A stretch of 64,000 nt of DNA from Isosphaeraceae bacterium EP7 (GTDB lineage: Bacteria > Planctomycetota > Planctomycetia > Isosphaerales > Isosphaeraceae). The position numbers and the translations under genes were made by a program. Location: assembly GCA_038400315.1 (NCBI GenBank), contig CP151667.1, positions 5,281,174 through 5,345,173 on the forward strand. The letters run 5' to 3'. Below are positions 37,119 through 46,224 of this stretch, piece by piece (the first letter of the stretch is position 1; the number at the start of each line of letters is the position of its first letter). The notes under the pieces are model-generated. The model worked only from the letters and a program-made list of their open reading frames with translations. It searched no databases and had not been told where the DNA came from.

Positions 37119-37853
37119 ATGTTCCTTCTGACGAATGATGATGGGATCGATGCTCCGGGCCTGGCGGCACTCGAAGCGGCCGTCCTTGGGCTGGGGCCGG
37201 CCTCGGTGGTGGCGCCGGCCTCCGCATACTCGGGGTGCGGGCATGTGGTCACGACTCATGGGGCGATCGCATACGAGGGGAGAGGCGATGGACGGACGGC
37301 AGTCCATGGAACTCCGGCGGATTGTGTCAGGCTGGCACTCCATGGGCTGACGCGGGGAGTGACATGGATCCTTTCAGGGATCAATTCGGGCGGGAATCTT
37401 GGTGCCGACATCCATCATTCGGGGACCGTTGCGGCCGTGCGTGAAGGAGTCCTGCACGGAATCCCGGGGGTGGCCTTCTCTCATTATCTGGTGCGAGGGC
37501 GGACGGTCGACTGGGAACAGGCGTCGCGCTGGACGGCTCTCGTCCTGCAAACGCTGCGCTCGCGGCCCCCTGCTCCTGGAAGTTTCTGGAACGTCAATTT
37601 CCCGCACCCCGCGAGTCTCGATCCGGAACAGTCGATCCCCGAAATTGTCTTCTGCGAGGCCGATCCATCCCCGCTACCCCTGGATTATCTGATCGACGAG
37701 GGAAAAGCGTTCTATCGTGGAGATTATCACACGAGGCAGAGGCGGCCCGGGTTGGACGTGGATGTTTGCTTCGGAGGACGAATTGCGATCTCGAACGTCC
37801 TGGCTTTGGGGGCGGGTCCGGACACAACTGACCGGGATGGAGCGAGGGACTGA
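37119..37853 (+). CDS. surE: 5'/3'-nucleotidase SurE
   Basis: A 244-residue metal-dependent nucleoside monophosphate phosphatase of the SurE family. The metal site motif NDDGIDAPG is at residues 6-14, VVAPASAYSGCGH follows near 35, the GTPADCVRLAL segment near 65, and the family core SGINSGGNLGADIHHSGTVAAVREG near 86-110. Most SurE proteins have a tyrosine where HHSG stands here. SurE removes phosphate from nucleotides and may act in stress survival. ATG 37119 is supported by a purine-rich GGGGATGG. It is flanked by two tRNA genes and followed by a GC-rich hairpin, so it is likely monocistronic. Confidence 0.93.
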   Translation: MFLLTNDDGIDAPGLAALEAAVLGLGPASVVAPASAYSGCGHVVTTHGAIAYEGRGDGRTAVHGTPADCVRLALHGLTRGVTWILSGINSGGNLGADIHHSGTVAAVREGVLHGIPGVAFSHYLVRGRTVDWEQASRWTALVLQTLRSRPPAPGSFWNVNFPHPASLDPEQSIPEIVFCEADPSPLPLDYLIDEGKAFYRGDYHTRQRRPGLDVDVCFGGRIAISNVLALGAGPDTTDRDGARD

Positions 37854-37928
37854 GTTCCGATCCGATCGAAAAACGGGCTGCCGGGGGACAATTCGCGGCC
37901 GCTTGTTCCATTCGATCTAGCTCGAAAG

Positions 37929-37946
37929 CGGGCCGCAAGCGGCCCG
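37929..37946 (+). terminator. GC-rich hairpin after surE
   Basis: CGGGCCG/CGGCCCG arms around CAAG, about 75 bases past the surE stop and 45 bases before tRNA-Arg. There is no marked T-run. It could end surE transcripts or separate them from the tRNA. Confidence 0.45.
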
Positions 37947-37990
37947 AGGCTTGATCGTCGGATCGTTTGAGGTAAAGTAGATCTCGTCAG

Positions 37991-38064
37991 GCACCCGTAG
38001 CTCAATTGGATAGAGTACCGGTCTTCGGAACCGAGGGTTGGGGGTTCAAATCCCTCCGGGTGCA
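37991..38064 (+). tRNA. tRNA-Arg(TCG)
   Basis: A 74-nt cloverleaf with acceptor GCACCCG/CGGGTGC and discriminator A, and D arm GCTC...GAGT. The anticodon arm has loop CTTCGGA (anticodon TCG, reading CGA). The T arm is GGGGG-TTCAAAT-CCCTC. The anticodon stem has four pairs (CGGT/ACCG), and the expected first pair would be C27-A43, a mismatch. No CCA is encoded. Confidence 0.88.
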
Positions 38065-38075
38065 CTTGCGAGCCG

Positions 38076-39269
38076 TCAGTCTTTGGACTTCTGTCGCTGC
38101 GAGGATGAGCCATCCTTGTCGGCGATGAAGACCCGTTCGTGCGGGAAACGTTCGAAGAGCGTTTCCGGCTTGCTGAAGTTCGTCGAAAGGACCTGCGTAG
38201 GATTTCCCGCAATCCACGTCGAGAGGTCGATGGCCTGATAGTGACCGGTGTTGAAGCCGATCAGCACCCGGCAGGGCTTGCTCCCGACATTCTCGATCGA
38301 GTGGCCGTAGCCCTGCGGGATGTAGCCGACGTCGCCCTTGTCGAGGGTCTCGGTGCGGTAGCGTCCGTGTGAGCCGAACAGAGTTACCGAGACGTGGCCC
38401 TCGATGACGTACTGCCACTCATCGGCGTTTGGGTGCCAATGCAGCTCGCGGAGACCGCCCGGCTCGAGGTCGAGAATCACGCCGGTAACCGTCCTGGCGA
38501 TCGGGAATCGGTCCTGACCGAGACGCCACTCACGGCCTCCCTTGTGGACCGAGTGCGGCTCCTGCGCGAGGAGTTGGAATTTATGACTCTCCGGCGGCGA
38601 GACCATGGCCCCCTGTAGGTTGGGGGGTGTGGATTCGTCGGGGATTGGACCTCTCGCGAAGTAAACCTCATCCGTCGGGAAGCCGTCGAAGGCCGATTCC
38701 GGGAGCCCGAAGTTCTTGGCCAGGAGCGTCTTGGGGACGTGTCCCAGCCAGTCGGTGATGCTGAATGTGCCGAACTCGGAGAAATAGCCGTTGTCGAAGA
38801 TGAGGATGAAGTGACAGGGCTTTTCGCCAAGACACTGGAGCATATGGCCGTGGCCACGGGGGAAGTACCAGACGTCGCCAGGCTCGAACTCGTTCGTCTC
38901 GGAGTTCCCTTCGGGACTGATCGCAGTGGTCCTCACGCGGCCCTCGATGACGAAGGCCCACTCGGCGGCGGTGGCGTGCCAGTGCATCTCGCGCATCGCG
39001 CCAGGCTCGAGGCGCATTGAGACGCCGGCGAGGCCCTTGGAGATGGGGAGTTGCTTGACGGTCGCCTCCTTGCCGGAGGATCCGCCGATCACCTTCCCTT
39101 CGGACTTCTCGAGCTCAAATTTGAAGGTCGGCAGCTCTTTGCCGGCGAGGATCTCATCCGGCACGTTGTTCTGGAAACTGGTGTCACCGGCCTCGGCCTT
39201 CGATACGGCGGCCAGCAGGCTCGCCGCGGCCGCGGTCCCGAAAAATCCCCTTCTCGAGACTTCCGACAT
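38076..39269 (-). CDS. Exported bicupin, oxalate decarboxylase-like
   Basis: A 397-residue two-cupin protein with a twin-arginine leader (SRRGFFGTAAAASLLAA, residues 5-21). Each cupin has a full Mn-binding set: H96, H98, E103, H142, and H277, H279, E284, H323 (HWHxxxxEW then GxGH). Between the cupins the lid segment reads SEFGT (164-168). Oxalate decarboxylases carry SENST here and the glutamate is the proton donor, and it is conserved as E165. The predicted reaction is oxalate to formate and CO2 in the periplasm. The altered lid leaves oxalate oxidase activity or another substrate possible. ATG 39269 has AGGAG upstream and starts the leader. Confidence 0.85.
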   Translation of the reverse strand: MSEVSRRGFFGTAAAASLLAAVSKAEAGDTSFQNNVPDEILAGKELPTFKFELEKSEGKVIGGSSGKEATVKQLPISKGLAGVSMRLEPGAMREMHWHATAAEWAFVIEGRVRTTAISPEGNSETNEFEPGDVWYFPRGHGHMLQCLGEKPCHFILIFDNGYFSEFGTFSITDWLGHVPKTLLAKNFGLPESAFDGFPTDEVYFARGPIPDESTPPNLQGAMVSPPESHKFQLLAQEPHSVHKGGREWRLGQDRFPIARTVTGVILDLEPGGLRELHWHPNADEWQYVIEGHVSVTLFGSHGRYRTETLDKGDVGYIPQGYGHSIENVGSKPCRVLIGFNTGHYQAIDLSTWIAGNPTQVLSTNFSKPETLFERFPHERVFIADKDGSSSQRQKSKD

Positions 39270-39581
39270 CGACCTTGCTCCTAGAGAGGTCTCTCCAGAG
39301 ACGAGAATGGGCGGACTTCGATCGCGGAGGCCACCCCCGAGGTAAATGAACAGCATCCCCGCGCATCCACATCACCCGAGGCCAGGGTCGCCCTGGCGAA
39401 GTTTGGAATCCTCGCCAGGGTGATTGTCAGGAGCAATTCGCCTGGACAACGATCGAATCAGCGGAGATTCGGCGATGAGGCGACACCGGGACCGTAGATT
39501 CGGCGGATAGGACCCAGGAGAGAAACGGAAGAGCGGGCCTAAATCGATCGTACGGCGTCGTAATCCGTGGGGTATGTTCGA

Positions 39582-40004
39582 TCAAGGCTTGGCGAGATAG
39601 GAGTCGAAAACGCGAACCTTCTCGAAAGAAGCCTTGTTCTCCTCGACGAACCGGTCATGACGCGGATGTTCGAGATAATGGGCTTTCGCCGCCTTATTCT
39701 CGAAGACGACGTGCAGGGCGATGTCGAAATCCTTGACGCTGACCCCCGCCTCTTCGACGTCATCAGCATAGGTGCCGACGGAGAAATAAGTGACCCCTTC
39801 ATGGTTGGTCAAGTTCTTCTGGCACGAGGCGATGAAGGCATCTCGGGCAGCCTGGCTGTGGTCCTTCAAGGTGAAGAACACCATGTGGGCCAGGGGGACA
39901 TTGTCCGCCCGGGGAAGCAGCCTCGCGCCGGCGTCGACAGCCAGGCCGACCGTGAGCAATAAGGGCAGGACGAGGAAGACAGTCGGGGTCATCGCACGCA
40001 TCAT
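39582..40004 (-). CDS. Exported Dabb (stress-responsive A/B barrel) protein
   Basis: A 140-residue protein with a signal peptide (hydrophobic residues 8-22, cleavage near AGA). A single Dabb ferredoxin-like domain follows, starting LAHMVFFTLKD and containing VKDFDIALHVVFENKAAKAHYLEHPRH, typical of the family. Dabb domains dimerise as alpha/beta barrels, and cytosolic relatives include small cyclases and stress proteins. Exported versions like this one are of unknown function. GGAGG lies 6-10 bases before ATG 40004. It lies between the bicupin and the ABC-F gene, all leftward, with gaps large enough for independent expression. Confidence 0.85.
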   Translation of the reverse strand: MMRAMTPTVFLVLPLLLTVGLAVDAGARLLPRADNVPLAHMVFFTLKDHSQAARDAFIASCQKNLTNHEGVTYFSVGTYADDVEEAGVSVKDFDIALHVVFENKAAKAHYLEHPRHDRFVEENKASFEKVRVFDSYLAKP

Positions 40005-40101
40005 CCAACCCTCCGAAATTCGAGCCGAGCGGCCGAAGGCCAACATCCGGCTGGCCATCATGAACGGTCAAAGGGGCCGCCGCAAGCGATCCGGGCGACC
40101 A

Positions 40102-41880
40102 TCAATCGGCCATGCCCTCAAGCCTCTCCCAACGCGCATAAGCAATCGCCAGGTCGGCCTGGATCCTGGACAGCTGCGCCGTGGTCTCGGCGATCTCGGC
40201 GCGATCCTTCCGATAGAAGGACGGGTCGCCCATCAGACCCTGGTGACGCGTCAATTCGGCTTCCATGGCCTCGATCTTGGCCGGGAAGGCTTCCAGTTCG
40301 ACTTTTTCCTTGTAGCCGAGTTTTCTGCTCTTTCCTTTTTCTGCGCGCGGTGAAGAGGCATTCTTTGCGGGGGTCGCCTCCTGGATGGTCGCGGCACGCT
40401 GACGGAGATAGTCTTCATAGCCGCCGTCGTACTCGCGGACCTCTCCGCCGGGCTCGAACGCAAGGGTGCTCGTGACAACCTCATCGAGGAAGGCGCGGTC
40501 GTGGCTGACGATCAGCACAGTCCCGTCATAGTCGACGATCAGCGACTCGAGAAGTTCCAGGGTCTCGACGTCGAGATCATTGGTCGGCTCGTCCAGCACA
40601 AGGACGTTGGAGGGCTTGGTGAAAAGCTTGGCGAGCAGGAGACGGGTGCGCTCGCCGCCCGAGAGGGTGCGTACCAGGCTCCTGGCGCGTTCGGGGCTGA
40701 AGAGGAAATCCTGAAGATAGCCCATGATGTGGCGGGGCTGGCCGTTGATCAGGATCGAATCGTATTCGCTGACATTCCGCTGGACGGTCTCCTCATCGTC
40801 GAGGGTCGCTTTGAGCTGGTCGAAGTAGGCGACCTCGAGTTTCGTCCCCTGGCGGATTGATCCCGAGGTCGGCTCCAACTGGCCCAGCAGGAGCCGCAGT
40901 AGGGTCGTCTTGCCGGCGCCGTTGGGCCCGATGATGCCGACCTTATCGCCGCGCATCAGCGTCGTCGTCAGGCCGGACACGATCGGCGTACTTCCATACT
41001 GAAAGGCGACGTCCTTGGCCTCGACGACGAGCGTGCCGGATCGCTCGGCCTCCTGAACCTGGACGCGGGCGATCCCCTGCTTCTCGCGGCGCTGGAGGCG
41101 TTGGTCGCGCATCGCCTTCAGGGCACGGACACGCCCTTCGTTGCGGGTCCGGCGGGCCTCGACCCCTTTGCGGATCCAGACTTCTTCCTGGGCGAGCCGC
41201 TTGTCGAAGAGGGCCTGCTGGCGGGTCTCGGCGTGGAGGACTTCCTCGCGCCGAACGAGGAAGGTGGGGTAGTCGCACGCCCAGTCGTACAACTTGCCGC
41301 GGTCCAGCTCGACGATCCGAGTGGCCAGCCTCGACAGGAAAGCTCGGTCGTGGGTGACGAAGACGAGGGTGCCGTCAAACCGGAGGAGGAAGTTCTCCAG
41401 CCAGGCAATCGAGTCGATGTCCAGGTGGTTCGTCGGCTCGTCGAGCAGGAGGATATCGGGCTCGGCGGCAATCGAGCGGGCGAGCAGCGCCCGGCGTTTC
41501 ATTCCCGAGGAGAGCGAGTCGAACGCCACGTCGGGGTCGAGCCCAATCCGTGAGAGAATCGTCTGGACGCGGTGGTCCTCGGCGAGCCGTGGGTGGCCGT
41601 CTTCTGGCAGGCCTTCGGCCACGACCTCGCCGACCGACTTGCTCAAGCCCTCGGGCACCTGCTGCGGGAGGCGAGCAACGCGGAGGCCGGACTGGCGTAG
41701 AACCTCGCCTTCGTCGGCGATCAGATCGCCCTCAACCAGGCGTAGGAGGGTGCTCTTCCCCTCGCCATTGCGGCCGAGCAGGCAGAGACGATCGCCCCGG
41801 GCGATCTGGAGGTCGACGTGATCGAGCAGCTTGGGGCCGCCGAAGGAGAGGGTGACTTCGCGGAGACTCAATAAGGACAT
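40102..41880 (-). CDS. uup: ABC-F family ATPase, Uup-like
   Basis: A 592-residue soluble protein with two ABC ATPase domains and no membrane segments, the ABC-F arrangement acting on ribosomes or nucleic-acid intermediates. The first domain has Walker A GRNGEGKST (36-44), a degenerate signature SSGMKRR and Walker B LLLDEPTNHLD. The second has GPNGAGKTT, signature LSGGERTRLLLAKL and LVLDEPTNDLD. The linker between them is long, basic and helical. The C-terminal 80 residues form a lysine/glutamate-rich coiled coil (YKEKVELEAFPAKIEAMEAEL), the nucleic-acid-binding tail typical of Uup. ATG 41880 begins the conserved MSLLSLREVTLSFGG. A frame extension of 61 residues upstream is unconserved. Confidence 0.88.
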   Translation of the reverse strand: MSLLSLREVTLSFGGPKLLDHVDLQIARGDRLCLLGRNGEGKSTLLRLVEGDLIADEGEVLRQSGLRVARLPQQVPEGLSKSVGEVVAEGLPEDGHPRLAEDHRVQTILSRIGLDPDVAFDSLSSGMKRRALLARSIAAEPDILLLDEPTNHLDIDSIAWLENFLLRFDGTLVFVTHDRAFLSRLATRIVELDRGKLYDWACDYPTFLVRREEVLHAETRQQALFDKRLAQEEVWIRKGVEARRTRNEGRVRALKAMRDQRLQRREKQGIARVQVQEAERSGTLVVEAKDVAFQYGSTPIVSGLTTTLMRGDKVGIIGPNGAGKTTLLRLLLGQLEPTSGSIRQGTKLEVAYFDQLKATLDDEETVQRNVSEYDSILINGQPRHIMGYLQDFLFSPERARSLVRTLSGGERTRLLLAKLFTKPSNVLVLDEPTNDLDVETLELLESLIVDYDGTVLIVSHDRAFLDEVVTSTLAFEPGGEVREYDGGYEDYLRQRAATIQEATPAKNASSPRAEKGKSRKLGYKEKVELEAFPAKIEAMEAELTRHQGLMGDPSFYRKDRAEIAETTAQLSRIQADLAIAYARWERLEGMAD

Positions 41881-42081
41881 CAGGCCGAACCTCTCCCCTA
41901 CCTCGCGGCGTGCACGTTCGTTCCAGTACCGCATAGGGTAGCAGAATTCGGGGTGCGGCTTCGACCCCGACACGACGGCACATTGCGGAAGCTCCGCTGT
42001 CGGGATAGCCTCGACGGCTCCCGCGGGTCGAAGTCCCGCGTCGAGCCGCGACGATCGCGGCACCCTACCGCCTCAAGAGAG

Positions 42082-44526
42082 ATGTCGATCATGCCGGCGA
42101 TTTCCGGATGGCAGACGCGGTTCCTTCGCCAGTCGACCTGGTTTTTTTCGGCGTGTCTTCTCCTCAATGGTCCCGCGAGGACCGAGGTGCCCGCGGCCGA
42201 GGTGCCCGCGATTGACCTGACGAACGCGATCGTCTACCGGCCGCCTTCGTTGAGCAAGACCGAGCGTAAGGCGGTCGATCTTCTCGTCGACGAGGTCGCC
42301 CGGAGATCGCAGCTCCGCTGGGAGATCCTGGACATTTGGCCCCTCAAGGTCGGCCGGCCCGTGATCGCCGTCGGTAAGGCGAATGACCTTGCGGGCACGT
42401 CGACGCTTGATGGCTGGCTGGGTCAGCTTGCTGAGGCGAAGGGGGCCGAGGGATATCGCGTTGCTGTCGAGCCCGGCGGTGTCCTGATTGCCGGAAATGA
42501 CTCCCGAGGAGTCCTTTTCGGCGTGGGCCGACTGCTTCGTGAGTTGAGGATCGATCGCGGGAAGGTCGTGGTCCCGGGTTCGTTTCGTATTGCCAGCGCC
42601 CCCGCAACGAAGCTGCGCGGGCACCAGTTGGGATACCGGCCGAAGACGAACTCTTACGACGCCTGGGATGTCGACCGCTGGGAACGATACATCCGAGACA
42701 TGGCGATTTTCGGCTGCAATGCGATCGAACTGGTCCCTCCCCGCAGCGACGACGACGCTGACAGCCCGCACTTCCCCAGGCCGCCCATGGCCATGATGGT
42801 CGAGATGTCCCGGCTGGCGGATGAGTACGGGCTCGACGTCTGGGTCTGGTATCCGGCGATGGACGCTGACTATTCGGATCCCGCAACGGTCGCGTTTGCC
42901 TTGCGAGAATGGTCCGACGTGCTCGGTAAGCTCCCCAGGGTCGACGCCGTCTTCGTGCCGGGAGGTGACCCGGGGCATACCCGACCGAAGTTCCTGATGG
43001 ACCTGCTGGAGAAACAGGCCGCCACACTGAGGAAACTCCATCCGAAATTGCAGATGTGGGTTTCACCCCAGAGCTTCGACGCCACCTGGCACGAGGAGTT
43101 CCTGTCCCTGGTTCGAGCGGAGCCGAAGTGGCTCGACGGAATCGTATTCGGGCCACAGGTCCGCGTAGGCCTTCCTGAACTTCGCCAGCAGATCCCCTCG
43201 CGTTACCCGATCCGCAACTATCCCGACATCACCCACACCCTGAAATGCCAGTACCCGGTGCCCGACTGGGACGTGGCCTTCGCCCTGACGCAGGACCGCG
43301 AAGTCATCAATCCGCGCCCACTGGGACAGGCGGCCATTTTCCGCGCCTGTCGGGCTGACTCGATGGGGTTCCTTACGTACTCCGAAGGCTGCCATGACGA
43401 CGTGAACAAGATCGTCTGGAGCGGCCTGGGGTGGGACCCGGATGCCTCCGTTCTCACCATCCTGCGTGAGTACGGCCGATATTTCCTGGGCCATCAGTAC
43501 GCCGACACGTTCGCGAATGGATTACTCGCGCTGGAACGAAACTGGCAAGGGCCGCTGGCGACGAATTCCGAGGTCGAGCGCACCCTCCATCGATTCCAGG
43601 ACATGGAGCGGGCTGCCTCACCTGCCCTCCTGCGCAACTGGCGATTCCAGCAAGCCCTCTACCGGGCGTATTACGACGCAGCGTTGCGAGACCGGCTCAT
43701 CGTCGAGACGGCAACTCAGCGAGAGGCCTACATGTGGCTGGGCCGTGCGGAGCGAATCGGTTCGACCCTGGCGATCGAAGGGGCCCGGCAAGCATTGCGG
43801 AGTGATGCGACCAATTCTGCTTCGGCGGATCGTCGCGGGCGTGTCTTCGAGCTGGCCGAGGCCCTCTTCCAGAGCATCGGCCTGCAGATGAGCGTGGGAA
43901 GGTACGGGGCGATCGCCCTCGGGCGCGGCACGCATCTGGACACGATCGACCTGCCCTTGAACGAACGCCCATGGCTGGAATTGAAATTCGCCGAGATCGG
44001 CAAGATGGCCAACGAAGGCGATCGCCTGAAAGCCATCGACGCGATCGTGCGCCGGACCGATCCCGGTCCGGGTGGGTTTTATGACAACTTGGGCGAACTC
44101 ACCCGCCAGCCTCATCTGGTGCGGGGCATGGGATTCGAGGCAGATCCCGATTTCCGCCACTCGGCGGTTGTCGGGTTCGCCCGTCATCTCGACGGGCCGC
44201 TCGCCTGGTGCCGCAACGCCCAGAGCTTGTACGACCAGCCGCTGGAGATGCTCTATGAAGGGCTCGATCCCGAGTCCAGCTATCGCCTGCGAGTGAGCTA
44301 TGCCGGCGACTCGCCCAAGGTCCCGATCGGCTTAGAGGCCGAGGGAACTCCGATCCACCCGATCCAGGCCAAGCCCGACCCAGTCGGTCCGATTGAGTTC
44401 GAGCTGCCATTGAAGTTGACCGAAGACGGGACACTTCGCCTGAAGTGGTCGGCGCAGCCCGGCCGCGGGGGAAACGGCCGAGGCTGCCACGTCACGGAAG
44501 TCTGGTTGATCCGGTCGAATCGCTGA
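42082..44526 (+). CDS. Secreted glycoside hydrolase-like protein (GH20-type N-terminal domain)
   Basis: An 814-residue exported protein (leader within residues 1-35). Residues about 35-165 resemble the beta-domain preceding hexosaminidase and alpha-glucuronidase barrels (VIAVGKANDLAG, GYRVAVEPGGVLIAGNDSRGVLFG and LLRELR). A TIM-barrel region follows: LRGHQLGYRPKTNSYDAWDV, then MAIFGCNAIELVPP, DAVFVPGGDPGH, LQMWVSPQSF, and YPDITHTLKCQYPVPDWD. The C-terminal third is helical and then beta-rich. I cannot assign the exact family or catalytic acids. Related planctomycete proteins are annotated as glucuronidase- or hexosaminidase-like. ATG 42082 is chosen because the leader starts there. It is divergent from uup and converges on an esterase gene 23 bases away. 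Confidence 0.7.
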   Translation: MSIMPAISGWQTRFLRQSTWFFSACLLLNGPARTEVPAAEVPAIDLTNAIVYRPPSLSKTERKAVDLLVDEVARRSQLRWEILDIWPLKVGRPVIAVGKANDLAGTSTLDGWLGQLAEAKGAEGYRVAVEPGGVLIAGNDSRGVLFGVGRLLRELRIDRGKVVVPGSFRIASAPATKLRGHQLGYRPKTNSYDAWDVDRWERYIRDMAIFGCNAIELVPPRSDDDADSPHFPRPPMAMMVEMSRLADEYGLDVWVWYPAMDADYSDPATVAFALREWSDVLGKLPRVDAVFVPGGDPGHTRPKFLMDLLEKQAATLRKLHPKLQMWVSPQSFDATWHEEFLSLVRAEPKWLDGIVFGPQVRVGLPELRQQIPSRYPIRNYPDITHTLKCQYPVPDWDVAFALTQDREVINPRPLGQAAIFRACRADSMGFLTYSEGCHDDVNKIVWSGLGWDPDASVLTILREYGRYFLGHQYADTFANGLLALERNWQGPLATNSEVERTLHRFQDMERAASPALLRNWRFQQALYRAYYDAALRDRLIVETATQREAYMWLGRAERIGSTLAIEGARQALRSDATNSASADRRGRVFELAEALFQSIGLQMSVGRYGAIALGRGTHLDTIDLPLNERPWLELKFAEIGKMANEGDRLKAIDAIVRRTDPGPGGFYDNLGELTRQPHLVRGMGFEADPDFRHSAVVGFARHLDGPLAWCRNAQSLYDQPLEMLYEGLDPESSYRLRVSYAGDSPKVPIGLEAEGTPIHPIQAKPDPVGPIEFELPLKLTEDGTLRLKWSAQPGRGGNGRGCHVTEVWLIRSNR

Positions 44527-44549
44527 GTGGCCAGGTCAACTTCACCAGA

Positions 44550-45446
44550 TCAGGGCTTGGAGGCATTGGCGGGGGGATCGAGCACGCCGAGCGTTCGGAG
44601 CCATTGCTCGGCGAACTGGGGCCATTTTGCGACGTTGAACGACGACGGTCGCAGGCCATATCCATGGCCGCCCTTTGCATAAAGGTGCATCTCTGCTTCG
44701 ACCTTGGCGTCTCTGAGCGACCTGTAGTAGATCAGGGCGCTCTCCACGCCCACGACATCGTCTTCGGTCATGACGATGAAGGTGTGAGGGGTCTGGCTGG
44801 TCACTTTCAGCTCGGGCGAGAGGGCGAAGTCTTTGGTGACCAGATAGGCGGGATAGATGAGGAGAGTGAAGTCAGGTCGGCAGCTCACCTTGTCCGTGAC
44901 ATCCACCTCGGGGTAGCCCCGCACGCCGTAGTTTGTGCTAATGGCCGCGGCAAGATGGCCGCCCGCCGAGAACCCGATCACGCCGATGCGGTCGGGCTTG
45001 ATCCCGAGCTCGGTGGCCTTCGCGCGGACGATTCCCAGGGCACGCTGGGCATCCTGGAGCGCCGGCGTATGCCGCACGATCCCCTCAGGTGGGGGAACTC
45101 GATATTTGACCACGATCGCGGTTATGCCGAGCGAATTGAGCCAGGCGGCGACCTCGGTCCCTTCGAGGTCGATCGCCAGCACCCTGTAACCGCCACCGGG
45201 GAAGATGAGAACCGCCGTGCCGTTGGACTTCGATGGCTCGGGCCGGTGGATGGTTAAAGTCGGCTCAGTGATGTTGGAGAGGAGCAGAGTCGGCGCTCCC
45301 GCATTAATTGTCCTAGAGGTTTCTGGAGCCGCGTCTCCCGTCTGGCCGGGAGCCTTACCAGGCCAGAGGGGGATCGGCTTCTCCGCGGCTCTCAACGGCC
45401 CCGAGAGAAGCAGGGAAGGAATCATCGCGAGAACCAGTCGTCGCAT
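44550..45446 (-). CDS. Secreted alpha/beta-hydrolase, acetyl-xylan/feruloyl esterase-like
   Basis: A 298-residue exported esterase (signal peptide 1-20). The fold markers are PGGGY near residue 80 (oxyanion hole), the nucleophile elbow GFSAGGH near 160, an aspartate in MTEDDVVG near 230, and the catalytic histidine in GGHGYGL near 262. The N-terminal PIPLWPGKAPG is common in exported carbohydrate esterases of the xylanase-associated type. It probably removes acetyl or feruloyl groups from plant or algal polysaccharides. ATG 45446 starts the leader, with GGAG upstream. It is convergent with the glycosidase-like gene, suggesting functional pairing. Confidence 0.83.
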   Translation of the reverse strand: MRRLVLAMIPSLLLSGPLRAAEKPIPLWPGKAPGQTGDAAPETSRTINAGAPTLLLSNITEPTLTIHRPEPSKSNGTAVLIFPGGGYRVLAIDLEGTEVAAWLNSLGITAIVVKYRVPPPEGIVRHTPALQDAQRALGIVRAKATELGIKPDRIGVIGFSAGGHLAAAISTNYGVRGYPEVDVTDKVSCRPDFTLLIYPAYLVTKDFALSPELKVTSQTPHTFIVMTEDDVVGVESALIYYRSLRDAKVEAEMHLYAKGGHGYGLRPSSFNVAKWPQFAEQWLRTLGVLDPPANASKP

Positions 45447-45789
45447 CGTGTGTCGCTCCGAGGCAATTCCGGGAGCCGATGCGATCCGCACCGGACTCCG
45501 GACAACCGAGACGGACGCATGCCCGGAAAGATCTTGCTTGCGTGGGACTCGCGAAGTCACGGGACTTTTCGCGGAAATCCAAGTTTTCGCAGAACTTTCG
45601 GCGAGAACGAGACTTTAAGGTGTAGATGACGCTCCGATCATCGCGAAGCCCTCGATCCGGCTTGTCCGGGCATGATGTGCCGGATAAGTTCGTCGACGAC
45701 TTCGGGCCTAAGCCGGCCATCGCGCCTCACGAAGAGGCGGCCCTTCGCCGGGCGAGAAGTTCCAGGCCTCAGTTACGTGGAGAGTTGCC
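45447..45789. other. Divergent intergenic region
   Basis: 343 bases between the esterase and the small Tat-leader gene. It should contain both promoters. GGAGAG at 45779-45784 is the ribosome site of the latter. No further gene was found. Confidence 0.35.
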
Positions 45790-46152
45790 GTGAGCACCCG
45801 CCGCAAATTCCTGTCCGCCATCCTCCCCGCCTTCGTCGCCGTCGGACTCATCGCCGGAGCGGCCTTCGCCGACGAGCTCTTCGGCGTCCTGACCGAGGTC
45901 GACCTCGACGCCAAGAAAGTGACCGTCGTCGAGAAGGGGACCGACAAGGAAGTCATCGTCACCGTGACCCCCGACACCGAATACGTCACGCCCAAGGGCT
46001 CGAGCAAGGCCGAGCTGAAGAAGGTGGCCAAGGCCGTCGAGAAGGCCAAGGAGAAGGGTGCCAAGGGGATTCAGGTCAAGGTCGAGCATAAGGGTGGCGT
46101 CGCCTCGACGATCACCGCGGCCCCGCGCAAGAAGGCCCAGCCGAAGGATTGA
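45790..46152 (+). CDS. Small Tat-leader exported protein of unknown function
   Basis: A 120-residue protein starting with GTG, preceded by GGAGAG 6-11 bases away. Residues 4-9 read RRKFLS, a classic twin-arginine motif, followed by a hydrophobic stretch and an AFA cleavage site near 27. The mature part has a short beta-rich segment (FGVLTEVDLDAKKVTVVEKG, then VTPDTEYVTPKG) and a lysine-rich helix (SKAELKKVAKAVEKAKEKG). It looks like a small OB- or SH3-like barrel with a basic helix, but I know no function. A strong bidirectional hairpin follows. Confidence 0.75.
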   Translation: MSTRRKFLSAILPAFVAVGLIAGAAFADELFGVLTEVDLDAKKVTVVEKGTDKEVIVTVTPDTEYVTPKGSSKAELKKVAKAVEKAKEKGAKGIQVKVEHKGGVASTITAAPRKKAQPKD

Positions 46153-46189
46153 TCCCAGATCAATCGGACAGCCTTCTGTCCAGGCGAAA

Positions 46190-46216
46190 CGGGCCGCGCC
46201 ATTAAGGCGCGGCCCG
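46190..46216. terminator. Bidirectional hairpin terminator
   Basis: CGGGCCGCGCC (46190-46200), loop ATTAA, GGCGCGGCCCG (46206-46216): an 11-bp perfect stem. GAAA on the left and TTTC on the right give short A/T tracts in both directions. It lies between the convergent ends of the Tat-leader gene and the RRF-like gene. Confidence 0.75.
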
Positions 46217-46224
46217 CTGCCGTT

